This document shows positions 10,896-21,554 of a stretch of DNA of 64,000 nucleotides, piece by piece; position 1 is the first letter of the stretch; every line of letters begins with the position of its first letter. The notes beneath the pieces are model-generated. The model was not told the origin of the DNA and did no database searches. It saw only the letters and a program-made list of their open reading frames with translations. Source of the stretch: Meconema thalassinum (lineage: Eukaryota; Arthropoda; Insecta; Orthoptera; Tettigoniidae); contig OX336399.1 of assembly GCA_946902985.2 (NCBI GenBank), forward strand, positions 157,170,411-157,234,410, in the 5' to 3' direction. A program made the position numbers and the translations under genes.

Positions 10896-13800
10896 TGCCC
10901 CCGTAAATTGAATTATATTGAGACCACGATGGCTGTATTGGCATATATGAATAAAGTTATGGATGTCATAGTTGTGACGTGTATATTCATGACGTAGGCA
11001 CGGATGACGTAGAATTCATGCAAGTAGGCTGGTTGAGCTGAGATTCTTGGTGACGTCATGATTTTGTTCGAGAAAGATCTGAGATTTACGACGCAGTCGC
11101 AGGAAACAAGGTATTGTGCTAAGGAAGAAGTTACGCTATTGGAGGAAAGACTCGAACCAATGAACGATAGTTTGGAAGGAAGACGGAGATTTCTGAAACT
11201 ACGATATTTGATTACTTTTGGCATGCAGAATTGTGGAAAACTATTTTCAGTTATGGCATTGATTTGGAATTTTGAAGAAATTAATTTTGAGTTTTTGAAA
11301 TTTGAAAATCCGTCAAGTATAGCCAAAGTTAAAACTTCTAGCAATGACGGAGGAACGAACTATGGAAGGGATGGATACGCCCCTTAAGAAGTTGATAAAA
11401 GGTCGTGCACAGGAGAGAGGAGCTCTCATATTCTCTCATATCTCTCATAACCGCATATCTGATATTCTGATAACGCATATATATTTCAGATGTCATAGAG
11501 TCATTTTCGAGTGAATAAGTGAAGCAAGTTGTCTTTAGTGTGTGGTTAAAGCCCGGCGCATCGAACGAACACGGAGCAGTTCCATTTTACGCTGTTTGAA
11601 ACTAGGTGAAGTTAAAACGCTCACATTAACGTTTCTACCAGATAAGATATAAAGAGTTAACTTCTGCCTTTATTATAATTCAATTGGGCAGTACAACATT
11701 GAGGTGTGTAGAAGATTTGAACAATTTCACAGTTATACTTTGAAAGATATTGGCATTTTAAGGCTGCAGACAAAAGTGATTTTCTCGCCACATGAGAAGC
11801 ACTTTTAAAAGACCACATTATACACTACGGCTGACACGTATATCGCAACCGTGATATTGGAGCATACGTTTGGTGTTACAACGATACATTCTACTATGGA
11901 ACATTATAATCTTGCAGTGCTTTCAATGATTATAACAGAAGTAGAGATGGAAGGCTAAGGCTTTAATGCAATTGGGACATATATCGATGGAGTGAAATAA
12001 CAGCATGGAACTTCGTTAATCGTCATTCTACAAGAGCGAGCATGTAGTGAACATCCAACTACACTCATGCATCGTGAATCCATCGCTGAATTATATCAGA
12101 TGGCAGTGGAAATATTTTCATACTCCACGATTATGAATATTTCTGCGGAAATAACTGCAATAAACTTCATGGCGAATTGCGACCGGAACTTCAGGGAACT
12201 TTCAAGAGAGGCCAGGGAGGACCCGGCTCACAAAGAAGAATTTTGCCAGAAGGATGTCTTTCGTATACATGGAGCAGTGCAATTTCCGGAGGAGGAAGCA
12301 GTTCGATTCTCCGAGGGCGCTGATTCCAGGTTCGAGGTCGGAGCACATCGTTACGCTGGTGAAATGGAACCAACAGCAGTTTTCTTTGAAAACTTTCCTC
12401 TAGAACTTCAATCAACAGATAAGGTAGTCGTGAACGTTTCTTGTATTATTTGAGTCATGTAGCGATATCTGAGCAACCATTCTTCCCATATTTTCTGTCC
12501 CATTTATTTTTGCCCCATTTTCTTGATTAACATTTCTGTACTCAGTACACTTCGATGATTTATGCCTTTTTCTACGATTTGTTGAGACATTATTATGTCA
12601 GTGGCATAGTTAAATAATTTTGGATCAGTTGAGACTGATAATTTAGATTCTTTCAGTAATTTGCATATTTTTGTAGTCACGATTTGACTGTAAAGTTAAC
12701 GATTTCTATGGCAGATTTGAATTCAGACAGCGTGTCATTTTATTAAAGTAATTCTATTCAGTAAATTACTTTGGCCAATTTTCTGTCATCCTCAAGAAAG
12801 AAGAATAATTAAATGATTTTAGAGCGTTAAAATCTATTACGATATCGACGATCTTTGAAATACTAGTCGTCTTATGAACCTGATTGCAACATAGACATTT
12901 ATCATTGCATTATAGACAATTTTATGAAATATGAACTTTGATTACGATTTATTGAATACACTATAGTCATGAACATTTGATAGGAGTTTTTCTCAATTCT
13001 AGATTGGAACAATAATGTTTGCATTCCACAGTCTAATTGTATTCTATTCGACTATTTATGCAGTTTAGATGAACTTTGATTGACGATAGTATTTTTATAC
13101 TGCGTTACTTTGATGATATTAATCTCAATTTTGATAGACCAGGGAGGAGTGTCTAATCGTATTTGCTATTAAATTTATTTGTGATTGGCAAATTTCTACT
13201 TCATATCGATTCATGAATGAAACCCACGAAGGTTAAATAATAACAGACATTAATACAATTGATGAATATAAGAATTTTTGAAGAGGAACAATGGATGTAT
13301 AATCGTTAGTTCAGTGGACCTGTAAAAGTCGCTGATGAGTAATGCCCTTGAATAATGAAGGAGGTTCCCACAGTAATTAATGAAGTTGATGAATTTATGA
13401 GTGGAGGTTTTTGTATGTAATTTGGAAGATTTTGAAGCCATATATATGAAGATATATGATGAATTCTGGGCCTATTGTTGAGCAATTTTGTGCGTTTTGA
13501 GCGAAGTATTTTTCCGCTGAATGTATTGTCCTGGTTCTTTGAAAGTTATTCATGTGAAAATACTGTTAAAGTTAACAAGAGTGTTAAATAATTTGAGATG
13601 AAATTTTGAATGGAGGTTACCGTCACAAATAATTATAATTATTATTAAATCTTATTAAACCTGAATTTGACAGTTAAATATAACTAACCTTCATTGGTCG
13701 ATTATATCACCACGATTTGAGTAATTATCAACCGGAAAACGTGCGGTTTAATGTATTTCTTATATAAATAATATAAACAATATAATATTGTAAATAATTA

Positions 13801-14813
13801 TGTAAATATCTTTGTTAAATAATTTGAAATGAAAGGGATTAATAGAGGCGTGTATAAAATTTTCAATTGTCGTTTGACATTGTTATAAACAATTTATTAT
13901 TGTTATAAATAATTAATGAATTTGTTATTAACATTAAGAGTTGTGTTATTATACTCTAAACAACGTTAATTTAAACAAGTGGTTTGAACAATTAAACATG
14001 ATTTGGGATTATTAGAGTATTCCACTGGTGTTTGAATGGAGCATTTAAAAGATTTGCGTGATAATATTTCAGTTGAGAAGTGGACATTATTTAACGTGTT
14101 TTGAAAGGAGAGGCAAGCTCTGATGTAACTCGCTTATGCTAGGGTTGAACGGAGGGGTGAGTCCACTTTGACGATGCAGGTGCATTGCAGCTGGCCCGGA
14201 CAACTGTATGATAGAGGCCAAGGACGTCTCCATAATAGCCTTGTGGCTATAAATAAAATGTGATGTGTATAAACACGCAAACCAATTGCTATATGTGTCT
14301 CGTCCCAAATCCCGTTTCCATTCCAAGTGCATTATTATAATTACGTTATTTTGAGCTTGAGAAAGCTGAAACATTGTATGTAGAGTATACAAGTCCGACA
14401 GGAGGACATGGTTATGTGGTCGATGGCTTCTGATTGCCACGTGGATTTTGTTGTTTTATTTTTGTTAAAATCATTCTTTTTGTGAAATAAATTATTGTGC
14501 AGTTTAAAGTTTCTCGTCTTCGTTATGGTTCATTTTAAATATCATGGTGGAGGTTATTGTGTGGGCATACTTTAAGTGATCCAGTTGACAACCCAGTCCC
14601 CGAGATAAATTTAAAAGGTAAGTAAAGATAAGTATGAACCCCCGTATGTTTTGGTGTGTTCCACAATAATTTCTTGTTCACTATTGTGCTCTAATCTCGA
14701 TAGTATCTGTCAGTGCCATTTTCATTGATGTAGCTGTGCCGGTGCGATTGATTATTGGCAATCTGATTGAGGGGGCGGATATCTGACAACCTACTATCCT
14801 GATAACGGGGACA
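10896..14813 (+). repeat. 3' LTR of LTR retrotransposon 1 (3918 bp)
   Basis: Copy of 3697-7615 with scattered substitutions and a few small indels (for example a 2-bp change near 13597, a 3-bp gain near 14087 and a 2-bp loss near 14286). Ends CGGGGACA, followed by GTAC at 14814-14817. Confidence 0.93.
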
Positions 14814-14817
14814 GTAC
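14814..14817. repeat. Target site duplication GTAC, right, LTR retrotransposon 1
   Basis: Matches 3693-3696 and sits between the LTR end and the resumed family A unit (ccaaatttcgttcaatt). Confidence 0.93.
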
Positions 14818-15025
14818 CAAATTTCGTTCAATTCGCATTCACCGTGTTCGAATTGATAGGGGGGGGGGACAGACATTCAGAGTACACACACTCACACACA
14901 CACACACAGACACCCACAGACTCACACACACACATACACACACACAGACAGACACACTTTTTTCGCCCTGTGTTGATCTCATAAGTCTACTTTCATTTTT
15001 TGCAAAAATCGAAAGTAGGCTAAAA
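14818..15025 (-). mobile_element. Helitron-like element A1, right (5') part
   Basis: Continues the unit broken at 3696, then a G run, the word 'acagacattcagagtacac', a (CA)n microsatellite, and the family A 5' end: GATCTCATAAGTCTAC..TTTTTGCAAAAATCGAAAGTAGGCT. On the minus strand that end folds as a hairpin (AGCCTACTTTC with GAAAGTAGACT). Confidence 0.75.
14880..14957. repeat. (CA)n microsatellite inside element A1
   Basis: Interrupted CA/CAGA repeats. A TG/CA run occurs at the same place, just inside the 5' hairpin, in elements A2, A3, B2, B3 and B4. Confidence 0.9.
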
Positions 15026-15377
15026 ATATGTTAATTCGAAAGAAAGAAATCTTGATATGAAACCGGCTTGAAGAAGGAAACAGTGATGTGGATGTTATGT
15101 AGACTAAAATGTTGAGTTTAAGATGGAATTTGTCAGAATGAAGTACAAATATGAAGAAGCTGTGAAAAGATGGCCTATCTGGAGAGAGGGCAAGTTATAC
15201 TACAATTGTTTTCTGTGACCTTGTTTTTGAACACTCTGTACAAAATCAGACAATAATATGCAATATCCATTGTTAGCAGGTGGCTTAGAAAGATTATATC
15301 TTTGTTGAGTGTAAAATTATTCACCTTTGACCAAACGGAAATAACAGAAATATTATTTTAATGTACTCATTTAATCG
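15026..15377. other. Spacer, no gene seen
   Basis: Mixed-composition sequence between element A1 and the RTE remnant. It may be the upstream, unrecognisable part of the LINE, but no RT motif is readable. Confidence 0.4.
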
Positions 15378-16246
15378 TGTGTCGCCTCTGCTGTTCATTC
15401 TTGTCATGGATACTGTCACATCAGACCTGCACAAGTCAATCCCATGGACGCTTCTGTATGCTGATGATGTCATGTTAGCTGCAAACAGCAAACTTGAACT
15501 CCAGCACCAAACATAAATGTGGAGTGCCCGATTAGCTGAATATGGCCTGCAACTCAATAAAAGGAAGACGGTGTATATGAATTTAGATCCCCAAGAAGTT
15601 GGGACCATCAGCGTTGACTGAGAAGATCTCCCTCGTGTAACAAAATTCAAATATCTTGGATCTACTGTCTCTGACAATGGAAGAATCATTGACGAGGTCA
15701 ACGCAAGGACGCAGGCGTCTTGGTTGAAATGGCGTGCGACGACAGGTGTCACCTGTGACCGACGGATGAAAGACCACCTTACATCCAAAATCTACCGCAC
15801 TGTTATCCGTCCAGTCGCACTCTATGGTACCGAGTGTTGGCCCACTACAAAAGAGGTGGAACGTCATGGAGACAAGGCGGCATCACTAGAATGGGTCATG
15901 TTACCAATGTTGATATACGGAAACGTTTCGGAGTGGCGCCGACCCATCAGAAAATGCGGGAAGGCCGTTTAAGCTGGTTTGGCCATGTGCTGCGTGCAGA
16001 AGAAGACACAATAGCTAAGTCAGCATACAGTATACCCTGGAAGTCACGGGAAAGAGGCCCAAGGGACGACCAAGGCAGAGGTGGGTTGATACGATCCATA
16101 ATGACCTGAAGACTGCACATCTACACCCAGATATGGCTCAAGACCGAAAGAATTGGAGACAACGAATCCTCACAGCAGACCCTGTCATCAGGCGGGACAA
16201 ATGCTAGGAAGAAGAAGAAGAAGAAGAAGAAGAAGAAGAAGAAGAA
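15378..16246 (+). pseudogene. RTE-type LINE remnant with (AGA)n tail
   Basis: In frame from 15379 the sequence reads SPLLFILVMDTV, then an intact LLYADDVMLA motif C (about 15451-15475), FKYLGSTVSDNGRIIDEVNA, and SKIYRTVIRPVALYGTECWP. Stops interrupt it near 15514, 15559 and 15621, and it shifts frame near 15860 into VTNVDIRKRFGVAPTHQKMR..LSWFGHVLR and again near 16080. The frame ends with a stop at 16205, followed by about 13 GAA/AGA triplets. The RT thumb wording and a short simple-repeat 3' tail are typical of the RTE clade. Dead copy, 5' truncated. Confidence 0.85.
16206..16246. repeat. (AGA)n tail of the RTE remnant
   Basis: Uninterrupted GAA/AGA triplets directly after the RT stop codon. 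Confidence 0.9.
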
Positions 16247-16550
16247 ACCATCGTCACAGGCCAGTGTCTTAAGCGAGTGTACAGTATTTGAACCATGTTA
16301 TTTTTTTCAGGTTAGCAGGTGTTATTAGACCTAAATAATTCTTAGTCCCCGCCCGCACATTGGCGTGTTGACCGGTAAATACTGTAAGCAATCCCTTAAC
16401 ACAATAAAATATTACTACAAACTTCAGTGAAATTGCTTTGGTTGCGTCCGCGTAAATGTGAGAAACTATACTCACTGAAAACCCTCTCATAGTATAGCGG
16501 CTAGCATTCTTCACTGTCACCCCCTCAGGTCCATATTCTAAGGGCTGGAA
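16247..16550. other. Spacer, no gene seen
   Basis: No motif or repeat that I recognise. Confidence 0.4.
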
Positions 16551-17035
16551 CGGGTTACACTCACAAGGTAAGAATCAGGCAAGACTGGCCGAAACCTATC
16601 TTGAAACTTTGTGGACGCAATCGTTGTATTATAAGAGGACAACGGGCGGAAAATCAGCTGTCAGATTGAACTTCAAGGCTCCAAAACCATGTGGCGAATC
16701 TCTCATATAAATCAATGGGAGGTAGCGAGTCCGTACATGTTGGAAGGGACAGCCCTGACCGCCCAAGCATTCAAAGCCAGTGGAAAAGATCCGCACGCTT
16801 CAGTCTTCATATACGACGCGCCTTGCTACTACTCCGAATCCCACAGGGATGTCCAGCTCCTCCAGCCTTCATGCCTGCGTACCAGGTTGTCAGGTACGAT
16901 TTCGGACCCTTGCAGTTCAATCTGGCGGCTGATTTTCCACACGTTGTCCTCTTACAGTACAACGATTACGTCCATAAAATTTCAAGATAGGTTTTGACCT
17001 GCCTTACCTTATACTTCCCTTGTCAGTCACGACCA
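16551..17035. mobile_element. Long inverted-repeat (foldback) element
   Basis: Arms of about 145 bp at 16551-16697 and 16893-17035 are inverted copies: 'aaacctatcttgaaact' with 'aatttcaagataggttt', 'cgttgtattataagagga' with 'tcctcttacagtacaacg', and 'ggaaaatcagctgtcagat' with 'atctggcggctgattttcc'. The spacer is about 195 bp with no transposase homology that I can see. No target duplication was found. Class unknown; a MITE is most likely. Confidence 0.7.
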
Positions 17036-17170
17036 ACTCACCACAGCCATCTTGAAAGTAGTTTGCCCTGCTTTCTTAGATCTACTCCAGGCAAATGCCG
17101 GGATGGTTCCTATCTTAAGGCCATGACCGGCTCCTTTCCAATCCTCATCTGAATTATACAGTAAGTACAC

Positions 17171-17280
17171 GCAATAATGCAGCCATCACAATAACACAGG
17201 TTATCAGACAAGAATTCCACACCCACCCAAGTACACGGGGCTAAATAACCATCATGTCCAAGCCCCACAAATGAAGCTAC
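17171..17280 (+). repeat. Interspersed repeat fragment, about 105 bp, copy 1 of 4
   Basis: Shares 'ggttatcagaca', 'ttc.acacccaccca', 'cacggggcta' and 'accat.atgtcca' with 18239-18345, 18782-18885 and 18900-19007. Copies 1 and 2 lie either side of the mariner-type element. Source repeat not identified. Confidence 0.6.
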
Positions 17281-17478
17281 AACAAAAACAAATACGACAG
17301 TCCCACACTCGCTTTTCAAACAGGACACCCCGTGACGTCGTCGGGTGGGCTAATTCAATCATTAGGATCATCATGGGGAGATACAGTTCGTTCTGTTATT
17401 TGAGGTTTGAATTCCGGCACTGACAGTGGCCATCCTGAGAGTGGTTTTCCACACTCGCTCCAGGCGATTACCCAGATA

Positions 17479-18173
17479 CGAGGGCAGATCAAAAAATAAG
17501 TTTCACTTCCCAGTTATGGCCGTTTATTACACCACCTATACAACAACAACACGCCTATAACGACATACAATGTAACGTCACTTTTCCACATAGTTTCCAA
17601 GAGGCTCCAAACATTTCTGCGAACGCACAATCAACCTGTCAATGCCGGATGCATAGAAAGTTCCTCCAGCGTTCTGCACCCACACGGAGACAGTGGCCTT
17701 CACCTCCTCATCGGTCTGGAAACGTCGACCACCGAGCTCCGTTTTGAGCTACCGAACAGATGAAAGTCACATGGCGCTAGGTCGGGACTGTAGGGTGGAT
17801 GTTGCCAGACCTCCCACTTGAAACTCTGCAGCAGTTCGCTCGTTTGGCGGGCCTTGTGAAGTATTGCGCTATTCTGCAACAATATAGCCCACTCCCCATA
17901 CACAGCACTAATTTGATGATGAATGTATGTGCAATTCTTCCTTTTGGCCCACAGGAATCGGATTGTCGCACGCACCTCATATTTGGAGTGAACGTCCAGT
18001 CGACACGCCATTGCATTTGGCCGCTATTCACACCATACAAGACGAGACACCACAGCGACCTTCCTACCAGATGTGTGGGCAGTGTCTGTCCCTTTCTCCG
18101 CTGTGCCCACGTTTGCGACACACAGCGCGCTGCTGCAGCGCGTTAGTGCAACTAACTTTTAGATCCACCTTCG
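17479..18173 (-). mobile_element. Mariner-like transposon, internal deletion derivative
   Basis: Inverted ends of about 30 bp (CGAGGGCAGATCAAAAAATA at the left; a diverged copy ending CCTTCG at the right) are flanked by TA at 17477-17478 and 18174-18175. On the minus strand the start of a transposase is readable (EVRATIRFLWAKRKNCT..HHQISAVYGE). It jumps straight to the segment before the last catalytic site (HKARQTSELLQSFKWEVWQ) and then HPPYSPDLAPCDFHLFG. The central part, with the first Asp, is deleted, and the second Asp box (normally DNA-R-PH) reads NSAILH. Downstream, a shifted frame gives the family C-terminus (LEPLGNYVEK). It could only move with a transposase from elsewhere. Confidence 0.85.
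17700..18011 (-). pseudogene. Mariner-type transposase fragment
   Basis: 103-codon open frame with N-terminal residues about 1-40 fused by deletion to the C-terminal catalytic segment; PPYSPDLAPCDFHLF (about residues 72-87) holds the third-acid region of a DD34D-type transposase. The first two acidic positions are missing, so it cannot be active. Confidence 0.8.
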
Positions 18174-18238
18174 TAGTACCTTCTTTCAAGTCCCAGGTTA
18201 CCTACCGCATTCCCTACTCAGATAATTACAAATACTCA

Positions 18239-18345
18239 CACCAGTACAGTCACTACAGAAACACAGGTTATCAGACAATTTCAACACACACCTACATACG
18301 CTGGGCTGATGACCACGATATCCCAAACCCCTACATTGAGCTAAC
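18239..18345 (+). repeat. Interspersed repeat fragment, copy 2 of 4
   Basis: Same family as 17171-17280 (aacacaggttatcagaca, gctgatgaccacgatatc). Confidence 0.5.
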
Positions 18346-18388
18346 AAAAACGAAAGGATAAAACACATATTTATACAGAGGTATTAGC

Positions 18389-18600
18389 GGCTTCGGTGGC
18401 GTAGTCGGTAGCATGCTGAGCTTCTAGGCCCAAGATCGCGAGTTCAAACCCCACCGAAGTCGTCGGATTTTTTAAGATCCCTCAGTATGCCTTCCTTCGG
18501 AGGGGAAGTAAAGCCAGCGGTCCCATGTCATAGATTTATGACATGAAAAAGAACCTTCCACTAGTTAAACTTGTGTGAAGCTAAATTATAGGTTAATTTA
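18389..18600 (+). mobile_element. tRNA-derived SINE (head well preserved)
   Basis: Bases 18389-18462 look like a tRNA: 7-bp acceptor arms GGCTTCG and CGAAGTC, an A-box region (TGGCGTAGTCGGTAGCA) and a B box (GAGTTCAAACCCC). They run into a body with 'ttcggaggggaagtaaagcc' and 'ggtcccatgtcat' instead of ending, which argues for a SINE rather than a working tRNA gene. The 3' edge is uncertain. Confidence 0.65.
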
Positions 18601-18781
18601 TTTGAACAACGCTCTTAGGTTCCGACTTTCGTCGCCAGGACCCGACTGCGGTGGCGTCTAGTAACCAAGTTCTGAACTAGTAGTCGTTGACGGTGGCGTT
18701 TGGCGGCAAAAGTAGGAAGTACTAGAAAATTCAATGTATGCAGTCCTTACTTGAAATAAAAACAGATAACACACACTCATA
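18601..18781. other. Spacer, no gene seen
   Basis: Contains an imperfect internal inverted pair (gtcgccagg..gcggtggcgt) but nothing I can name. Confidence 0.3.
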
Positions 18782-19007
18782 CGGCCGTAACAATTAACAC
18801 TGGTTATCAGACAGATTCTACACCCACCCAAAGTTCAAGGGGCTACATGACCACGTTGTCACAGCCCCTAAACTGAGGAACCAACTAACCAACCAACCAA
18901 TACAGCCATCACATAAATATTAACACCGGTTGTCAGAGAAATTCTACACACACCAAAAGTACACGGGGCTACTTGACTGCGTTGTCGCAGTCCCTAAACT
19001 GAGGAAT
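18782..19007 (+). repeat. Interspersed repeat fragments, copies 3 and 4 of 4 in tandem
   Basis: 18782-18885 and 18900-19007 are about 85 percent alike by eye (cacccaaagttcaaggggct / caccaaaagtacacggggct; cccctaaactgaggaa / tccctaaactgaggaa), separated by an AACC run. Confidence 0.7.
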
Positions 19008-19540
19008 CCACCAATCATCTCTGTATAATGTTGTTTCTTTTTTCAAAATCATCTACTTGATCACTCCTTAAAATCTGCCATTTCCTCTTCTCTGACGATT
19101 ATTCAGAGTTATTATTTTATTCAGAGTTATTATTTCAAAGTTAGAAGTGTTGATTGTTAGGCAAATACTGAACATCAGAATCTTGAACTCGCGTACAAGC
19201 TTCTATTGATATTACCCAGACTATTTACTCTGGTTCAAGTAAACGAATACAGAAAAGTTTTGTCGCAAGCTGAAAGTTAATGAAGGATTGGATATAAGAA
19301 GAACATTTCTTGCATGGAGTTTCGCCGCAGGCATGTTGCCAACCCCCACTAAGTTTCATTACTAATTAATGAGGTTACGAGTTGCCTGTTGTGCTTTTAG
19401 ATTTAGAAGGCGGTGAGGAAGAGTCCACGTTGTTGGCTAGTTAGTAGAGTACATTCTCTTTGGCGAACTTCCCTCCTTTGCTATATAACTTGCTTAACTG
19501 TGCAAGTAAGGCAGTAAATATCTCATCGTTGTCATTTGGG
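19008..19540. other. Spacer, no gene seen
   Basis: No repeat or coding signal recognised beyond a short duplicated 'ttattcagagttatta' near 19107-19135. Confidence 0.4.
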
Positions 19541-20265
19541 GTTCCCCCCAGGGCCTCACATCTAGTGGGACGTGGGTTGGCGACCACGGGCCTCAGTTGA
19601 GTCCGGCATTGCTTCCATGTACTTGTGCGGGCTCCTCTCCGTCTTCTTTCCTGTCGACCTCACTTGGTCAACTCTTGTTTCCATCCGACCCCTACGGTAT
19701 TAGGGTATCTGAGGCCTAGGGAGTCTTTCACTTTTCTGCCTTAATTGGCTCTTCTCTCTACTTTCCTGATACCCAAATTCTTCGAGGTGTCAGCCATCTC
19801 TTTCTTTTCATATTATCTTCTGCCTTCTGCGCGAGGCTCTCAAGGAGGCAGGGTGTATATAGCTCCACCACTTCTGATACACCCTGGATAGTTCTACACC
19901 CTCAATGGCTCACGGCTGGTGAGTTTGGGCGTTGGCAACCCCGACGGATTCCTGAGCTGGGTCCGGTTTTCCCCCTTTCTCCTCTGACTTTGGGGCAGGC
20001 CCAGTCATCTTTCCCTTTCCTATCTGCCTTTCATGGCTCTCCTTCCTTCCAAGTCCGTCAATCCTCATTCATTGAAGTTTGAGGGCATTAGTTTTCTTCC
20101 CGTCCTCTATTTGCCTTATTCTTTATTTGTTTACCATTTCTTCTTCTAGTTATAGTTATATTATAGTTTTCATTCTCATCTCATCTTTCACTATCAACTA
20201 AACCATTAGGGGCCTATAACCTAGATGTTAGACCCCTTAAAACAACAATTATCATCATCATCAGC
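19541..20265 (+). repeat. Retroelement 3' end repeat, copy 1, with (ATC)n-type tail
   Basis: Shares long blocks with 20270-20845: 'gggacgtgggttggcgacca', 'gtcaactcttgtt', 'tagggagtcttt', 'caaggaggca', 'tcacggctggtg'. It ends 'taggggcctataacctagat', then 'gaccccttaaaacaacaa', then (ATC)n. That ending is typical of the 3' tail of a non-LTR element common in orthopteroid insects. No coding frame remains. Confidence 0.65.
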
Positions 20266-20269
20266 AGCA

Positions 20270-20845
20270 GCATTTGGGGATCACACATAGTTGGACGTGG
20301 GTTGGCGACCACGGGACCCCAGCTGAGACCAGCATTGCTTGAACTTATTGTGCCAGACTCCCCTCGGTCATCTCTTCTGTCACCTCTTGGTCAACTCTTG
20401 TTCTCTTCCCATCCCGACGGTGTTAGGGTATGTGAGGACTAGGGAGTCTTTCTCTTTCTCACCTTAATGGGTCCTTGTCTCATCTTTTCTGATTCTCTCA
20501 TTCTTCGAGAGGTGAGACCTCTTCTTCTCCAGCCTACTGCTCAAGGCCCTAAAGGAGGCAAATTTGTGTAGCCCTAACCTGGATAGTGCTACTACCTCAA
20601 GGGTTCACGGCTGGTGGGCTCGGCAGTCGCCGCGCCCAAGGGATACCAGAGCTGAGCCCGTTTTTTCTTCTTCTAGTGACTTTGTGGCGGAGCCTTTCCT
20701 AATATTTCCCTTTCCTACCTGCCTTGCATGGCTCTACGTCTTTCCAAATCTTTCTTAGTAGGTTGAAGGCATTTCTTTTCCCAGGCATTTATTTGCCTTA
20801 TTCATATTTTATACCTTTCTTCTTTTAGTATTACAGGTGAATCAG
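20270..20845 (+). repeat. Retroelement 3' end repeat, copy 2 (truncated tail)
   Basis: Second tandem copy of the repeat at 19541, stopping before the ggccccttaaa tail. The head-to-tail order suggests one copy inserted into the tail of the other. Confidence 0.6.
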
Positions 20846-21552
20846 CTGCCCCTGATAGTACTGCTTTATGCAGCCCAACTAGCCTGGTTATCAGGAAGGT
20901 CGATATTGTATCGCCCTTAGGAGTGGTAGCTCGAATTAGGGCTTGAAGTTGAAACTTGAATGAAGGGCGACTACGTATGTGTAGCTGGATTGTGAAATGA
21001 CGAATGAATGAATCAGGAAGGCTGAATGGTGTCCTTGTTCACGGAGCGGGTAACAAATGCTGAATCAGTGTTTACAAGCGATAGAGACCAGGCAAGAGGT
21101 CAAAGCCTGTATGGCGCAGGTGAGCGGAGGCAGGGTTCGATCAAGAGTGCTCAATAAATACAATGACGTAGTTTAAGAGGGTGTTAATTCTCACAAGTGT
21201 GAAGTGAAATGAGTCGCTAGTTGATCTCAGCGACGTGAAGTGTACAAGAATGAATGAGATGGTTACAAGTAAGCTAGGTTTGGAATAGAAAGGAATTACT
21301 GAGGAAAACCTTGAGTTTCACTTACCAGAACTGCTGAGCGTCGAGTAGCGGTCGGGCAGCGAGACGGAAGGCGTGAGATGCTTAGTCCTTGGTAAGTGTG
21401 GCAATTGTTACCACATGTAGGGAAGTTGACTGGCTGGGCACTGTGTAGCTGTCGTTGTTGTTGGTTTATTTTAGGGACTGTAGCCTGAAATTGGGCTGAA
21501 ATGGGACGAAAGGGACTGACTACACCCTGTGGGAACCCCAGGATGTAACAAT
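20846..21552. other. Spacer, no gene seen
   Basis: Single-copy-looking sequence; short open frames show no recognisable protein family. Confidence 0.4.
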
Positions 21553-21554
21553 AC

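Larger units (their letters stand above)
3697..14813 (+). mobile_element. LTR retrotransposon 1 (Ty3/gypsy-like, gag only, 3.9-kb LTRs)
   Basis: Two direct LTRs of 3919 and 3918 bp bound a 3280-bp internal region. The LTRs start TGCCCCCG and end CGGGGACA, forming the usual TG..CA inverted ends, and a GTAC duplication flanks the element. The interior has a primer-site-like leader (7616-7805), a gag region in two frames (8317-10715) and a polypurine tract (10881-10895). There is no protease, RT, RNase H or integrase, and only about 165 bp between the end of gag and the polypurine tract. By eye the LTRs differ at roughly two dozen places, about 0.6 percent, so the insertion is young. It would depend on enzymes from another element. 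It has split Helitron-like element A1. Confidence 0.93.

Noticed and set aside
18389..18462. Functional tRNA gene
   Set aside because: The cloverleaf ends are good, but the sequence runs directly into a SINE-like body, so it is listed as a SINE.
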